64,000 nucleotides of DNA from Cobetia sp. cqz5-12 (GCF_016495405.1 NZ_CP044522.1:3085638-3149637), one strand, 5' to 3'; shown: positions 48,390 to 58,133, counted from the first letter of the stretch. Notes: a model not told the origin generated them from the letters alone. Numbers and translations are program-made.

Positions 48390-51131
48390 TCACTGCAGGG
48401 CGCGCAGCCCCGCCATCGGCGGCTGACGCCTCACGTCTCTCGACAGCCAGAAGCCCAGCCCGCCGATCAACACGCCACCCGCCAGCGGCAGCAGCACCCA
48501 CAGCCAGGGATGCAGCACCACCGGCAGCCCCAGCCAGCCGGAATAGAGTCCGACCGCCGCGCCTTCGGCGAGCATCGCCGCCAGCAGCCCACTGAGCAGG
48601 CCGAGCAGCACGAACTCAGCGGCCTGCAGGCGTGCCAGCAGCCCCTGACCTGCGCCGAACACCTTGTACAGCGCGCCTTCATGCTCACGTGCCGGACGAC
48701 TGGCCACCAGCGCCGCGTACAGCACGCTGGCCCCTGCCAGCAGCACCAGCCCCAGAATCAGCTCCACCGCGCGCGACACTTGGGCGATCAGCTCCTGCAC
48801 GCGGGTCAGGATGGCGTCGATGTTGATCAACGACACGCTGGGGTAGTCGCGCACCAGCGGCGCCAGCTTGCGCTCATCCTCGAGATGAAACGCCGTCATG
48901 TAGCTGTGGGCGAAGCTCTCGAGCGCACCGGGCGGGAAGATGACGTAGAAGTTGGGCAGGAAGCTGTCCCAGTCGACATGACGCAGATTGACCACCTGCG
49001 CCTTGACGGTCTCGCTGCCGATGGTGAACGACAGGCTGTCACCGATGACCAGCCCCATGCGCTCGGCAAGCTCCTCCTCCATCGACACCGGCACACCCTG
49101 CGTGGCGGCGAGGCGACTGCGCGTCTCGCTGTCGGCATCGGCGAAGTCACTGATCGGCGCCCACTCGCCCGCCGACAGGCGGTTGTGGTCCGGCAGGTCA
49201 CGATGCCAGGTCAGGTTCAGCTCACGCTGCGGGACGCCCTGCTGCGCACCATCCCCCTCGTCACTGCGCCCTTCCTGCATGCCGCCTGCCGCTGGCTGAT
49301 CAGACTGGGCCGACGTATTGCTGCCAGCAGCCTGGAGTCGCTGCTGGGTGCGTCCCAGCAGCGACTCGCCCTTGAGCGCCGTGATGCGTCCACGCACCAT
49401 CGGATAGAGCTCGCTCTGGCTGTCGCCGGCCTGCTCATCCACCATTGCGGTCAGCTGCTCGCCGAAGGCCTGCTGCTCTCCGGGCTGGATATTGATCGCG
49501 AAGTGATTGGGCGCATCGGTCGGAATCTGCGCCTGCCAGCGGGTGATCAGGTCACCGCGTACCAGCGCGATCAACGCCATCGCCGCGAAGGTCACGGCAA
49601 AGGCCACCAACTGACCGAGGCTGGCACCGCGCCGCCTGGCCAGCATGCCGCCGGCGAGGCGAATCGGCCGGCTCCAGCCGCCCTGACCGCGCATGCGTGC
49701 CACTACCTTGAGCATCAGCGACAGCAGCAGCTGCCCCACCACCATCAGCATCCCCAGCGCGATGATGCCACCGACCAGCAGGCCGGCCGCCAGCGTGAGG
49801 TCCCCCGAGTAGAGCCACATCAGGGCACCGAACACCAGACTGGCGATCGCCACCACCACCCACGCCGAGGCAGGCAGCGGGGCCAGTTCACGCCGCAGGA
49901 CCTTGAGCGCGCTGACCTGACGCAGGCGCAGCAGCATCGGGCCGGCGAAGCCGACCAGCACCGCCAGCGCCGTCAGAATCCCCAACGCCAGCGGCAACGG
50001 CCCCGGTGCGGGCAGCTCCAGCGGCAGGAAGCGCTCCAGCAGCGCCACCAGCCCCATCTGCCCCAACAGGCCCAGCACCGCCCCCCCGGTACTCGCCAGC
50101 AGGGCCAACCAGCCAAGCTGGGCCGCGAACAGCCGCGACAGTTGACGCTGAGAGGCACCGAAGCAGCGCCACAGTGCGGCGCTATCCAGGTGCCGTTCCA
50201 CATAGCGGCGCGTCGACATCGCCACCGCGACCCCGGCCAGCAGCACCGCCACCAGCCCGGCCAGACTCAGGTACTTGTCGGCACGCTCCAGTGAGCGCCC
50301 CAGACGCGGGCGGTCTTCGCGCACATCCTTGAGGCGCACCTCGGCGTTGTCGGCACTCGCCAGCAGCGGTGCGATGGCATCACGCGCCTGCTGCACCGCC
50401 GCCGGGTCACCCGCGGCCAGCAGGCGATATTCCATGCGCGAGCCGGGCTGGATCAGACCGGTGGCATCGAGATCTTCCATGTTGAACATCAGGCGCGGAC
50501 TGAACTCGGAAAAGCCGCCCTGCTGATCAGGCTCACGCGTGATCAGGCCACTGATGATCAGCTGCTTGCGCCCGACCGTCAGGGTGTCGCCGACCTCCGC
50601 CGACAGCGCCATGGCCAGGCGCGGCACGATCCACGCCTCGCCCGGTGGCGGAATCTCCGCACGCGAGCTGGTGCCTGGTGCCTGCGCCTCCTCGCCCGAG
50701 GCATCCGACTCCAGCTCCACCCGTCCGGCGAGCGGATAGCCCGGCGACACCGCCTTGAGGCTCGACAGCACGAAGCTGTCACCGTGCGAGGCCATCGAGA
50801 CCATGCCCAGCTGCGGCGACATCTCAAGCCCCGCAGCGCGGAAGGCCTCGGCGAAGCGCGGGTCGAGCGGGTTGCTGGACTCCAGCACCAGGTCACCGCC
50901 GAGCAGCTGGCTCGCCTGGCGATTGAGGCCACGATCGAGACGATCCAGGAAGAAGCCGATCATGGTGGTCGCGGCGACCGCCAGCATCAGCGCCAGAAAG
51001 AGGGCGCGCACATCACTGGCGCGCAGGTCGCGCAGCAGGCCACGCAGCGCCAGCGGCAAGCGTGCCGCACGCGTGCGCTGGGCATCGGCGGAAGATGTCG
51101 CCGCACGATCAGACACCCGGGACTCAGACAT
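48390..51131 (-). CDS. ybbP: FtsX-like ABC transporter permease (YbbP type)
   Basis: This 913-residue permease of the MacB/FtsX-like group has a first transmembrane segment near residue 45 (FLALMLAVAATTMIGFFLDR), a large periplasmic domain, a block of several segments in the middle (about 265-490) and three at the C-terminus. It pairs with the ATPase at 51124 to form a YbbA-YbbP exporter, thought to act in envelope lipid or lipoprotein handling; the substrate is unknown. An inserted low-complexity Gln/Ser/Gly stretch lies near residues 610-660. ATG 51131 has AAGGAGG upstream, and its first 8 bp overlap the ATPase gene. Confidence 0.9.
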   Translation of the reverse strand: MSESRVSDRAATSSADAQRTRAARLPLALRGLLRDLRASDVRALFLALMLAVAATTMIGFFLDRLDRGLNRQASQLLGGDLVLESSNPLDPRFAEAFRAAGLEMSPQLGMVSMASHGDSFVLSSLKAVSPGYPLAGRVELESDASGEEAQAPGTSSRAEIPPPGEAWIVPRLAMALSAEVGDTLTVGRKQLIISGLITREPDQQGGFSEFSPRLMFNMEDLDATGLIQPGSRMEYRLLAAGDPAAVQQARDAIAPLLASADNAEVRLKDVREDRPRLGRSLERADKYLSLAGLVAVLLAGVAVAMSTRRYVERHLDSAALWRCFGASQRQLSRLFAAQLGWLALLASTGGAVLGLLGQMGLVALLERFLPLELPAPGPLPLALGILTALAVLVGFAGPMLLRLRQVSALKVLRRELAPLPASAWVVVAIASLVFGALMWLYSGDLTLAAGLLVGGIIALGMLMVVGQLLLSLMLKVVARMRGQGGWSRPIRLAGGMLARRRGASLGQLVAFAVTFAAMALIALVRGDLITRWQAQIPTDAPNHFAINIQPGEQQAFGEQLTAMVDEQAGDSQSELYPMVRGRITALKGESLLGRTQQRLQAAGSNTSAQSDQPAAGGMQEGRSDEGDGAQQGVPQRELNLTWHRDLPDHNRLSAGEWAPISDFADADSETRSRLAATQGVPVSMEEELAERMGLVIGDSLSFTIGSETVKAQVVNLRHVDWDSFLPNFYVIFPPGALESFAHSYMTAFHLEDERKLAPLVRDYPSVSLINIDAILTRVQELIAQVSRAVELILGLVLLAGASVLYAALVASRPAREHEGALYKVFGAGQGLLARLQAAEFVLLGLLSGLLAAMLAEGAAVGLYSGWLGLPVVLHPWLWVLLPLAGGVLIGGLGFWLSRDVRRQPPMAGLRALQ

Positions 51132-51927
51132 CGTCGCCTCCTTGTGGCGTCGCCACGGCCGGCGCACTCGCGTCATCCTTCCACTCCACCAGCTTGCCGG
51201 CCTCGAGATTCAGGCAGCGATCACAGCGCCTGGCCAGCGTCAGGTCATGGGTGACCAGAATCAGCGTGGTGCCCCGCTCGCGGTTGAGGGTGAACAGCAG
51301 CTCCGCGATGCGCTCGCCCGTGGCAGTGTCCAGATTGCCGGTCGGCTCATCGGCGAACACCAGTCCCGGCCCCGCGACGAAGGCGCGCGCGATGGCCACG
51401 CGCTGTTGCTCGCCGCCAGACAGATGGCGCGGCAGGTGATCGAGTCGCTCTCCCAGCCCGACCCGCGTCAGCCAGTCTCGCGCCTGCGCCTCGATATCGC
51501 CCTGCGGGGCCAGCTCCAGCGGCATCAGCACGTTCTCCAGCGCCGTCAGCGTCGGCAGCAGCTGGAAGTTCTGGAACACGAAGCCGACCTGCCCCGCGCG
51601 CAGCGCCGCACGGCCATCCTCATCAAGCCCCGCCAAGGAGCTTCCGAACAGGCGGATATCGCCCTCGCTCGGGCTGTCCAGCCCCGCCAGCAGGCCCAGG
51701 AGCGTCGACTTGCCGGAACCACTGGCCCCGATGATGGCGACGCTCTCCCCGGCCTGCACGGCAAGCTCAAGATCCTCGAGGATGGTCAGGCGCCCTTCGC
51801 CACTGGTCACCCGCTGCGCCAGCCCGCTCACTTCCAGCACCGGTGCAGGCGCTGCGCTGGTCTGCACGTATGACGAGGTTTGATCCGAGGCATGCATCGC
51901 GTCGTTAATGGAGGTGTTATGTGACAT
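51124..51927 (-). CDS. ybbA: ABC transporter ATP-binding protein (YbbA/LolD-like)
   Basis: This 267-residue ATPase of the MacB/LolD family has Walker A GASGSGKSTLLG, Q-loop VGFVFQNFQLLP, signature LSGGEQQRVAIARAF, Walker B LVFADEPTGNLD and H-loop LVTHDLTLARRC. Its about 30 N-terminal residues are a Ser/Ala-rich leader, and the C-terminus is an unusual VEWKDDASAPAVATPQGGD tail. The start at 51927 is not preceded by a strong ribosome binding site; ATG 51897 is an alternative. It overlaps the permease gene by 8 bp and is divergent from tesA, the arrangement seen in enterobacteria. Confidence 0.9.
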   Translation of the reverse strand: MSHNTSINDAMHASDQTSSYVQTSAAPAPVLEVSGLAQRVTSGEGRLTILEDLELAVQAGESVAIIGASGSGKSTLLGLLAGLDSPSEGDIRLFGSSLAGLDEDGRAALRAGQVGFVFQNFQLLPTLTALENVLMPLELAPQGDIEAQARDWLTRVGLGERLDHLPRHLSGGEQQRVAIARAFVAGPGLVFADEPTGNLDTATGERIAELLFTLNRERGTTLILVTHDLTLARRCDRCLNLEAGKLVEWKDDASAPAVATPQGGDDV

Positions 51928-52019
51928 CGTGTCTGCTCGCTTATGGTAGAGAACGGGGTGGGCACGAACTCCAAACCCCGAAACGGGTATGAATAGTGTG
52001 CAGATGATGGAGATGATGA

Positions 52020-52760
52020 ATGCAGAAATGGCTAGTGAATCGCCGTGACACCCAATGCCTGGCGAGTGGTGGCAAAGTCCCCGGCACGCCGGGACTCAAG
52101 TGGCTGCGCAATGCCCTCGCCAGTACGGCATTGTCCCTCGTGGCCGTGCTGAGCCCTCAGGTGGCGCTGGCCGACGCGCCGGCCCCCTGGCTGGTGGTCG
52201 GTGACTCCATCTCGGCCGGCTACGGCATCGACAGTCGCCAGGGCTGGGTCGCGCTGCTCGACGAGCGCCTCGAGGACAACCTGGGCAGCGATGCGCCTGA
52301 GGTCATCAATGCCAGCATCAGCGGCGATACCACCGAAGGCGGCCTCAATCGTCTACCGGCACTGCTCGAACGGCACGATCCTTCACTGGTGATGATCGAG
52401 CTGGGCGGCAACGACGGCCTGCGTGGCCTGCCTCCCGCCCGCATGCAGGCCAACCTGGCCAGCATGATCGAGGCCGTGGAGGACGCTGACGCCCAGCCCG
52501 TGCTGCTGGGCATCGAGATTCCGCCCAATTACGGCCCGGCCTACACCGATGCCTTCCGCCAGGTCTACCGGGATCTGGCCGACGAATATTCCGTGCCGCT
52601 GGTGCCCTTCATCCTCGAAGGCATCGCCACGGCGCCGGCCAGCGAGAAGCTGATGCAGCAGGACCGCATTCATCCCACCGCCAAGGCGCAACCTCAGCTG
52701 CTCGACACCATCTGGCCGACACTCGCGCCACTGGCGCAACACGCGACATCAGCGGAGTGA
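52020..52760 (+). CDS. tesA: TesA-like periplasmic lysophospholipase/arylesterase
   Basis: This SGNH/GDSL hydrolase of the TesA family has a 246-residue precursor. Residues 1-51 form a long signal sequence (hydrophobic core WLRNALASTALSLVAVLS, cleavage near ALADA). The mature part has catalytic Ser63 in VVGDSISAGYG, NASISGDTT with the oxyanion Gly, GGND and the Asp-His pair in QDRIHPT. Enzymes of this family hydrolyse thioesters, lysophospholipids and esters. It is divergent from ybbA-ybbP, the conserved tesA neighbourhood, so shared regulation is possible. Confidence 0.93.
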   Translation: MQKWLVNRRDTQCLASGGKVPGTPGLKWLRNALASTALSLVAVLSPQVALADAPAPWLVVGDSISAGYGIDSRQGWVALLDERLEDNLGSDAPEVINASISGDTTEGGLNRLPALLERHDPSLVMIELGGNDGLRGLPPARMQANLASMIEAVEDADAQPVLLGIEIPPNYGPAYTDAFRQVYRDLADEYSVPLVPFILEGIATAPASEKLMQQDRIHPTAKAQPQLLDTIWPTLAPLAQHATSAE

Positions 52761-52956
52761 TCAATATCAGGCGCGGCGCATGTCACGACAGCTTGCATGC
52801 GCCTACCTTGCCGCGAGATGACAATCCGCGCCTGCCTGACCAGTGCCTGTCAGACAGGCCAGCGGGGCCATGAAGGCTTGCACCGCTGACGTCATCAGCC
52901 CTGAAACCACGTGCCGCTCGTCAGGGCCAGACCCCATCCTCACAGGGAGTACTGCC

Positions 52957-53892
52957 ATGAGTAAATCCAACAACAGGAAGGCGGATGCCGGCAAGGCGCA
53001 TTCGAAGGCAAGGGATGCCAAGGGCAAGGACGTCAAGAGCAAGGACGTCAAGAGCAAGAGGAGCAAGAATCACGCCACTGGCGATGCCCCGCGCATGACG
53101 CTGGGGCCGGTCTCCAGTGACGCCTACCCCTACGACGAGCGCCTCAAGCGCAAGGTCTATGAGGCCGAGAAGCGCGCGCTGCAGATCGAGCTGCTCAAGG
53201 TGCAGCATTGGCTGCGTGACAGTGGCGAACGTCTGGCCATCGTGTTCGAGGGGCGTGACGCCGCCGGCAAGGGCGGCACCATCAAGCGCTTCATGGAGTA
53301 TCTCAATCCGCGTTTCGCGCGCATCGTCGCCCTCGACAAGCCCAACGAGACGGAAAAGGGTCAGTGGTATTTCCAGCGCTACGTCTCGCGCTTTCCCACC
53401 AGTGGGGAAATCGTGCTGTTCGATCGCAGCTGGTACAACCGCGCAGGAGTCGAGGCGGTGATGGGCTTCGCCACCCCGGAGGAAGTCGAACGCTTTCTGG
53501 ATCAGGTGCCTCAACAGGAGCGCTTATGGGTCGAGGATGGCCTGCATCTGATCAAGCTGTACTTCTCGGTATCCCGAGAAGAGCAATCGATCCGCTTCGC
53601 CAAGCGCGCCGCCGACCCGTTGACCCACTGGAAGCTGTCACCGATGGACGCCGTGGCGCAGAAGAAATGGGATGAGTACACCAATGCCGCCGAGGCGATG
53701 TTCGCGCGCACGCACAGCGATCATGCCCCCTGGACGCTGATCCGCTCCGACGACAAGCGTCGGGCCCGTATCGGCGCGCTGCGCCATGTGCTCAGCCAGC
53801 TCGACTACCCCGGCAAGGACAAGAAGATGATCGGCACCCCGGACCCGCTGATCGTGGTGGATGCCGATCGCCTCATCCTGCCCGACGACTGA
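52957..53892 (+). CDS. ppk2: Polyphosphate kinase 2 (PPK2)
   Basis: PPK2 transfers phosphate between polyphosphate and nucleoside diphosphates, usually favouring NTP formation. The 311-residue protein has Walker A EGRDAAGKGGTIK (98-110), the lid ETEKGQWYFQRYVSRFP and Walker B VLFDRSWYNRAG. This short single-domain form fits class I. The first about 40 residues are a Lys-rich disordered leader with a duplicated KDVKS(K). AGGGAG lies 7 bp upstream of the ATG at 52957; a frame beginning at 52843 lacks such a site. It is convergent with the DMT gene. Confidence 0.92.
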   Translation: MSKSNNRKADAGKAHSKARDAKGKDVKSKDVKSKRSKNHATGDAPRMTLGPVSSDAYPYDERLKRKVYEAEKRALQIELLKVQHWLRDSGERLAIVFEGRDAAGKGGTIKRFMEYLNPRFARIVALDKPNETEKGQWYFQRYVSRFPTSGEIVLFDRSWYNRAGVEAVMGFATPEEVERFLDQVPQQERLWVEDGLHLIKLYFSVSREEQSIRFAKRAADPLTHWKLSPMDAVAQKKWDEYTNAAEAMFARTHSDHAPWTLIRSDDKRRARIGALRHVLSQLDYPGKDKKMIGTPDPLIVVDADRLILPDD

Positions 53893-53931
53893 CGATCAAG
53901 TGGCGGGCTGTGTGCCGACGGCGCGGCTCGC

Positions 53932-54852
53932 TCAGGTCGACCGTGACAGCTCTGCCGGCGCCTTCTGCAGCTGCTGCAGGCCCAGTCCGGCCAGAATCAG
54001 CACCAGCCCCGCCAGCGTCGAGGTCAGAATCGGCTCGCCGACGATGAAGTGCAGAAGCGTCAATGAAATGGGCGGCGACAGGAAGATCAGATTGGAGACC
54101 TTGGCGGTGCGCGACACCTTGTGCACCGCCAGCTGCCAGAGCACGAAGGCGATGCCCATCTCGCACAGGCCGACATAGATGCCCGCCATCAGCGCCTGGG
54201 GGTTGGCGCCTGCGCCGATGAAGTTGCCAAAGCCCGGCCCGACGGCCACCAGCAGCGTCAGCACCGGCAAGGCGATGCTGAAGTTCTGCCACTGGGCGAC
54301 CAGAGGCGCGCGCGGGTCACGCGCATTGAGCAACCAGTAGAGCGCCCACAGCAGGGTCGAGCCCAGCGCCAGCCCGACGCCCAGCGGGTCGGCGAAGGCG
54401 ACATCGAATATCTCGCCACGCGTGGCGATGGTCCACACGCCGGCGTAGGCGATCAGCCCCGCCGCGACGTCGATGCGCGTCAGGCGCTGTGCGAGGATCG
54501 GCACGGCAAGAAAGGCCATCGCCAATGCCCAGGTGTAGTTGAGCGCCATCGCCTCCTGGCCCGGCAGTCGCGCATAGGCGCCGAACAACACCAGATAGTA
54601 GCCGACCGGATTCATCAGTCCGGCCCAGAGTGCCGTGCGCCAACCGCCCCGCCAGCCGGTGGTGAGCGCTTCGCGCAGCTTGCCCTGACGCCACATCAGC
54701 ACGCCGATCAACAGCCACGACACCAGTGCCGCCAGCCATACCAGCTCCAGCGGCGACATCTGCGCAAGCGCCAGCTTGAAGGCGGTCGCCACCGTCGACC
54801 ACAAGGCCACGGCACCCAGACCGTAGAGCATGGCTTCCCTATCCTGACTCAT
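53932..54852 (-). CDS. EamA-family (DMT superfamily) transporter
   Basis: This 306-residue inner-membrane protein has 10 predicted hydrophobic segments and two EamA repeats, typical of drug/metabolite exporters. The N-terminus MSQDREAMLYGLGAVALWSTVATAFKLAL and the C-terminal repeat AVHKVSRTAKVSNLIFLSPPISLTLLHFIVGEP are clear. The substrate is unknown; members export amino acids, nucleosides or drugs. ATG 54852 has GAGGAAGGA about 5 bp upstream, better than the frame start at 55083. It is divergent from zntB, with a 15-bp tandem repeat in the gap. Confidence 0.88.
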   Translation of the reverse strand: MSQDREAMLYGLGAVALWSTVATAFKLALAQMSPLELVWLAALVSWLLIGVLMWRQGKLREALTTGWRGGWRTALWAGLMNPVGYYLVLFGAYARLPGQEAMALNYTWALAMAFLAVPILAQRLTRIDVAAGLIAYAGVWTIATRGEIFDVAFADPLGVGLALGSTLLWALYWLLNARDPRAPLVAQWQNFSIALPVLTLLVAVGPGFGNFIGAGANPQALMAGIYVGLCEMGIAFVLWQLAVHKVSRTAKVSNLIFLSPPISLTLLHFIVGEPILTSTLAGLVLILAGLGLQQLQKAPAELSRST

Positions 54853-54890
54853 GGCATCCTTCCTCGCATTTCGGGTATCGCCTTCCTGGC

Positions 54891-54920
54891 GATCAAGGTC
54901 ATGGCGATCAAGGTCATGGC
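54891..54920. repeat. Exact tandem 15-bp repeat between the DMT and zntB genes
   Basis: GATCAAGGTCATGGC occurs twice back to back (54891-54905 and 54906-54920), inside the 158-bp divergent intergenic region. It is a possible binding site or a slippage product. Confidence 0.8.
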
Positions 54921-55010
54921 GATGACACCGATACTGCCCACGGCCTGACATTCGAGCATCGCGTGCCCTGCCCGCTGCTGCAAGCCGCGCCACCAAAAAG
55001 GAATTTGTGA

Positions 55011-56036
55011 ATGACTGATGCCACCGATCCGCAAGCCTCGCCGTCAGCCGCGCCGCCCGCGGCAGATGCCCCGACCACGGCACTGGTCAGCGCCTATCGC
55101 CTGGATGGCAAGGGCGGCGCCAGACTGCTCGATGACGATAGCCTGCGCGAGCAGTGGCAGGACCCCGAAGCGCTGATCTGGATGCACCTCGATTACACCC
55201 GCGGCGACGTCAATGACTACCTGGACGACCTTGCCCAGCTGGATGAGCCGAGCATCGAGGCCCTGACCGAGCCGGACACCCGTCCGCGTGTGGCGCGCTT
55301 CGGCGGCGGCATGGTCACCACGCTGCGCGGCATCAACCTCAATCCCGGCGCCGCGCCGGAAGACCTGCTGTCACTGCGCCTGTGGATGAGCCCGACCCGC
55401 CTGATCACCCTGCGCCGCCGCCCATTCCAGTCGATCACTCAGGTGCGTGAGCAGCTCGAAGCCGGTCAGGGCGCGGAAAGCATCTCCTGGCTGCTGGCGA
55501 TGATCAGCGATGCGCTGGTCGATCGCGTGGCGGAGCTCAGCCATCGCCTCGATGAACAGCTCGCCATCATCGAGGAAGACCAGCTCAATGATGTCGAGAT
55601 CGACCCCGATGACATTACCCGCCTGCGTCGCCCCCTGATCACCCTGCGACGCTTCATGGGGCCGCAGCGCGACTGTCTGGCGCAACTCTCCCAGGGGCCA
55701 TTGTGGATCGATGAGCAGGCGCGTCTGGACCTGCGCGAGATCGCCAACCAGCTGTCGCGCTACGTGGAGGATTTCCAGGCCATGCAGGAGCGTGCGCTGA
55801 TCATCCATGAACAGCGCATGAGCGAGCACAACGAGCAGCTCAACCAGCGCATGTATCTGCTGTCGGTCATCACCGCCGTCTTCCTGCCGCTGGGCTTTCT
55901 CACCGGCCTGCTGGGTGTCAACGTCGGCGGTATACCGGGCAGCGACAGCCAGTGGGGCTTCGCTGCCTTCGTTGGCCTCACGCTGGGCGTGGTGGCGATG
56001 CAGATGTGGCTGCTCAAGCGCAAGAAATGGTGGTGA
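55011..56036 (+). CDS. zntB: Zinc transporter ZntB (CorA family)
   Basis: This 341-residue CorA-family protein matches ZntB, which moves zinc across the inner membrane. A long helical cytoplasmic domain (1-275) ends in two C-terminal transmembrane helices (YLLSVITAVFLPLGFLTGLLG and FAAFVGLTLGVVAMQMWLLK). The family signature between them reads GVNVGGIPG in place of the magnesium GMN motif, as in ZntB. AAGGA precedes the ATG by about 8 bp. An Ala/Pro/Thr-rich leader of about 25 residues precedes the domain. It is convergent with the SelT-like gene. Confidence 0.92.
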   Translation: MTDATDPQASPSAAPPAADAPTTALVSAYRLDGKGGARLLDDDSLREQWQDPEALIWMHLDYTRGDVNDYLDDLAQLDEPSIEALTEPDTRPRVARFGGGMVTTLRGINLNPGAAPEDLLSLRLWMSPTRLITLRRRPFQSITQVREQLEAGQGAESISWLLAMISDALVDRVAELSHRLDEQLAIIEEDQLNDVEIDPDDITRLRRPLITLRRFMGPQRDCLAQLSQGPLWIDEQARLDLREIANQLSRYVEDFQAMQERALIIHEQRMSEHNEQLNQRMYLLSVITAVFLPLGFLTGLLGVNVGGIPGSDSQWGFAAFVGLTLGVVAMQMWLLKRKKWW

Positions 56037-56075
56037 GCACACTCATGGCACAGGTGGGTTGATTACGAGCCCTGC

Positions 56076-56399
56076 TTACGAGCCCTGCTCACGACTGGCG
56101 CGGTCGATATGGCCCAGATCGCGCTCAGGGTCGAGCACATCACGCACGCGCTGCTTGAGATCACGACTGTCGGGGAAGCCGCCGTCGCGCTTGCGCTCCC
56201 ACAGGACCAGCCACTCCGACTGCGGAGTGGCCTGGCACAGCACCTCGAAATGGCCGCCGTGACTTGGTGCCAAGGCCACTTCACCAAGGTCTTCCCCGAA
56301 GGTGGACAGCAGTTCCTGTGCATACCAGGCCGCTCGCAACAGCCAGTTGCAGCCGGTGCAGTAGTGAATCCGGACTTTCAGCGTGGACGCCTGATCCAT
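56076..56399 (-). CDS. SelT/SelW/SelH (Rdx) family thioredoxin-like protein
   Basis: This 107-residue protein has the redox CxxC at Cys14-Thr-Gly-Cys17 (VRIHYCTGCNWLLRAAW), the landmark of the Rdx family, here with two Cys and no selenocysteine. The following LSTFGEDLGEVALAPSHGGHFEV and LWERKRDGGFPDSRDLKQRVRD match the family. The function is unclear; a redox role is inferred. The ATG at 56399 has a GGAG site about 11 bp upstream; a frame start at 56480 lacks any. It is convergent with zntB (39-bp gap). Confidence 0.9.
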   Translation of the reverse strand: MDQASTLKVRIHYCTGCNWLLRAAWYAQELLSTFGEDLGEVALAPSHGGHFEVLCQATPQSEWLVLWERKRDGGFPDSRDLKQRVRDVLDPERDLGHIDRASREQGS

Positions 56400-56621
56400 G
56401 GTGGTGCCTACTCCAATCAATGATGTAATGATCACTTCACTGCACTGGCGCGCAATGGTCAACACCAGAAACCTACACACAAACTATACATAAACTATAC
56501 TCGACGCAGTCATTCCTTCAGTTGACGTCGCATTGCGATCGATCCTTCTTCAACCGGCAGTCCGGACGTGATCTGCATCACGACTTCCCGTACACGACGC
56601 CGATAGCGGAGCCCTGGTCAC

Positions 56622-58061
56622 ATGTCACCCCTTTCTCCCTCCCCCGAGGCCTCCTCACCGTCAGGCGCTCAAGAGCGCGAGACTGAGCGGGAGTCTGCAG
56701 AAAAAGCCCACGAGAGGCCGTCGGGCAGCGGTCAGAGTCGCTTCTTCGAGCGCATGACCGGCGATGAAGATTCGCGCATGTGCAAGGACATCTCCGAGGA
56801 CGCCTGTCACCAGCAACCCGGCAATTTCTGGCGTCACCTGCTGGCCTCGCTGGGCACCAAGCTGGCCGACGAGATGGCCAGTGCGCGGCTGGTGCTGCCG
56901 TGGCTGCTGGGGTTGATCGGGGCGCCGGTGTGGATGGTGGGGCTGCTGGTACCGATTCGCGAGGCGGGCGCCCTGCTGCCTCAACTGCTGGTAGCAGGTT
57001 TCATTCGCCCACTGCCACAACGCAAGTGGGTGTGGGTCGCCGGAGCCTCCATCCAGGCACTCATGGCGCTGGGGCTGGTGATGATCACCCTGCTTGCCGA
57101 GGGTAACTTCGCCGCGCGCCACGGACTCGATGGCACCCTCGCGGGCAGCCTGGTACTGATCCTGCTGGTCCTGCTGTCCCTCGGACGCGGGGTGGCCTCC
57201 ATCGCCACCAAGGACGTGCTGGGCAAGACCATCGCCAAGCAGCGCCGCGGGCGCCTGATGGGCTGGAGTGGCAGTGTGGCGGGGGCGATGACCCTGCTGG
57301 CCGGTGTCGCCCTGATGCTGCTGGGCGAGCAGCCCGGGCAGCAGGTACTGGCGATACTGATGGCCATCGCGGCGCTGGGCTGGACACTCAATGCCCTGTG
57401 CGCCGCCATGATCCGCGAGGACAGCGGCGCCACCAGCGGCGGCGCCAATGCCTGGGAGACGGTGCGCGATGGGGTCATTCAGCTCAAGCATGACGCCGCC
57501 TTCCGCAACTTCAATCTGGCACGTGCCCTGCTGCTCTCGAGCGCGCTGGCACTTCCCTACATCGCCCTGCTCGGCCAGCAGCAGAGCGGTGAGAGCCTGG
57601 GTGGGCTGGGCGTACTGGTGGTGGTATCAGGACTGGCCGGCATGCTGGCCAGCCCCATCTGGGGCAGGTTGGCTGACACCTCCAGCCGCCGCGTGATGCG
57701 CAATGCAGGGGCCGGCGCCGCCGTCTGCTGCGCCCTGGCCGGCAGCATGGCCTGGTGGCCGCAAGCGCTGGCCGACAACATCTGGAGCTACGCGCTGGTC
57801 TACGGACTGCTGGTGATCGCCCACGCCGGTATCCGCCTGGGGCGCAAGACCTACGTGGTCGATCTCGCCACCTCTGACAATCGTGCCCTCTACGTCGCAC
57901 TTTCCAACACCCTGACCGGCGTGCTGATGCTGGTGCTGGGGTTGTTGATCGGCGGGCTTGCCCAGTGGCTGGGCAGTGAATGGTTGCTGATGATTCTGGC
58001 AGTCGTCGCGGCCTGTGCCGCACTTTGCGCGCAGCGCCTGCCGGAGGTGGAGGACGGCTGA
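56622..58061 (+). CDS. MFS transporter
   Basis: This 479-residue polytopic inner-membrane protein has about 12 hydrophobic segments after a charged N-terminal region of about 85 residues (rich in Ser, Glu and Pro, with GQSRFFERMTGDED). GRLMGWSGSVAGAMTLLAGVA and GRLADTSSRRVMRNAGAGAAVCC match the major facilitator loop pattern. The substrate cannot be told. GGAG lies about 10 bp before the ATG. The gap to the LOV gene contains a perfect inverted repeat at 58134. Confidence 0.8.
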   Translation: MSPLSPSPEASSPSGAQERETERESAEKAHERPSGSGQSRFFERMTGDEDSRMCKDISEDACHQQPGNFWRHLLASLGTKLADEMASARLVLPWLLGLIGAPVWMVGLLVPIREAGALLPQLLVAGFIRPLPQRKWVWVAGASIQALMALGLVMITLLAEGNFAARHGLDGTLAGSLVLILLVLLSLGRGVASIATKDVLGKTIAKQRRGRLMGWSGSVAGAMTLLAGVALMLLGEQPGQQVLAILMAIAALGWTLNALCAAMIREDSGATSGGANAWETVRDGVIQLKHDAAFRNFNLARALLLSSALALPYIALLGQQQSGESLGGLGVLVVVSGLAGMLASPIWGRLADTSSRRVMRNAGAGAAVCCALAGSMAWWPQALADNIWSYALVYGLLVIAHAGIRLGRKTYVVDLATSDNRALYVALSNTLTGVLMLVLGLLIGGLAQWLGSEWLLMILAVVAACAALCAQRLPEVEDG

Positions 58062-58133
58062 ACATGACGGGGCGGCATGATGGCTCCCCTTTACCCCCCT
58101 TCCTTCCCTTGTTCATCTGATCGATTCTTGCGC

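Noticed and set aside
48510..50294. A 594-codon plus-strand frame inside the YbbP-type permease gene
   Set aside because: Its translation is rich in Gln, His and Arg with no domain, and the permease on the minus strand has membrane segments and a good ribosome binding site.
54891..54920. Tandem 15-bp repeat between the DMT and zntB genes as a start of a CRISPR-like array
   Set aside because: It has only two copies without spacers and no cas genes are near, so it is a simple tandem duplication.
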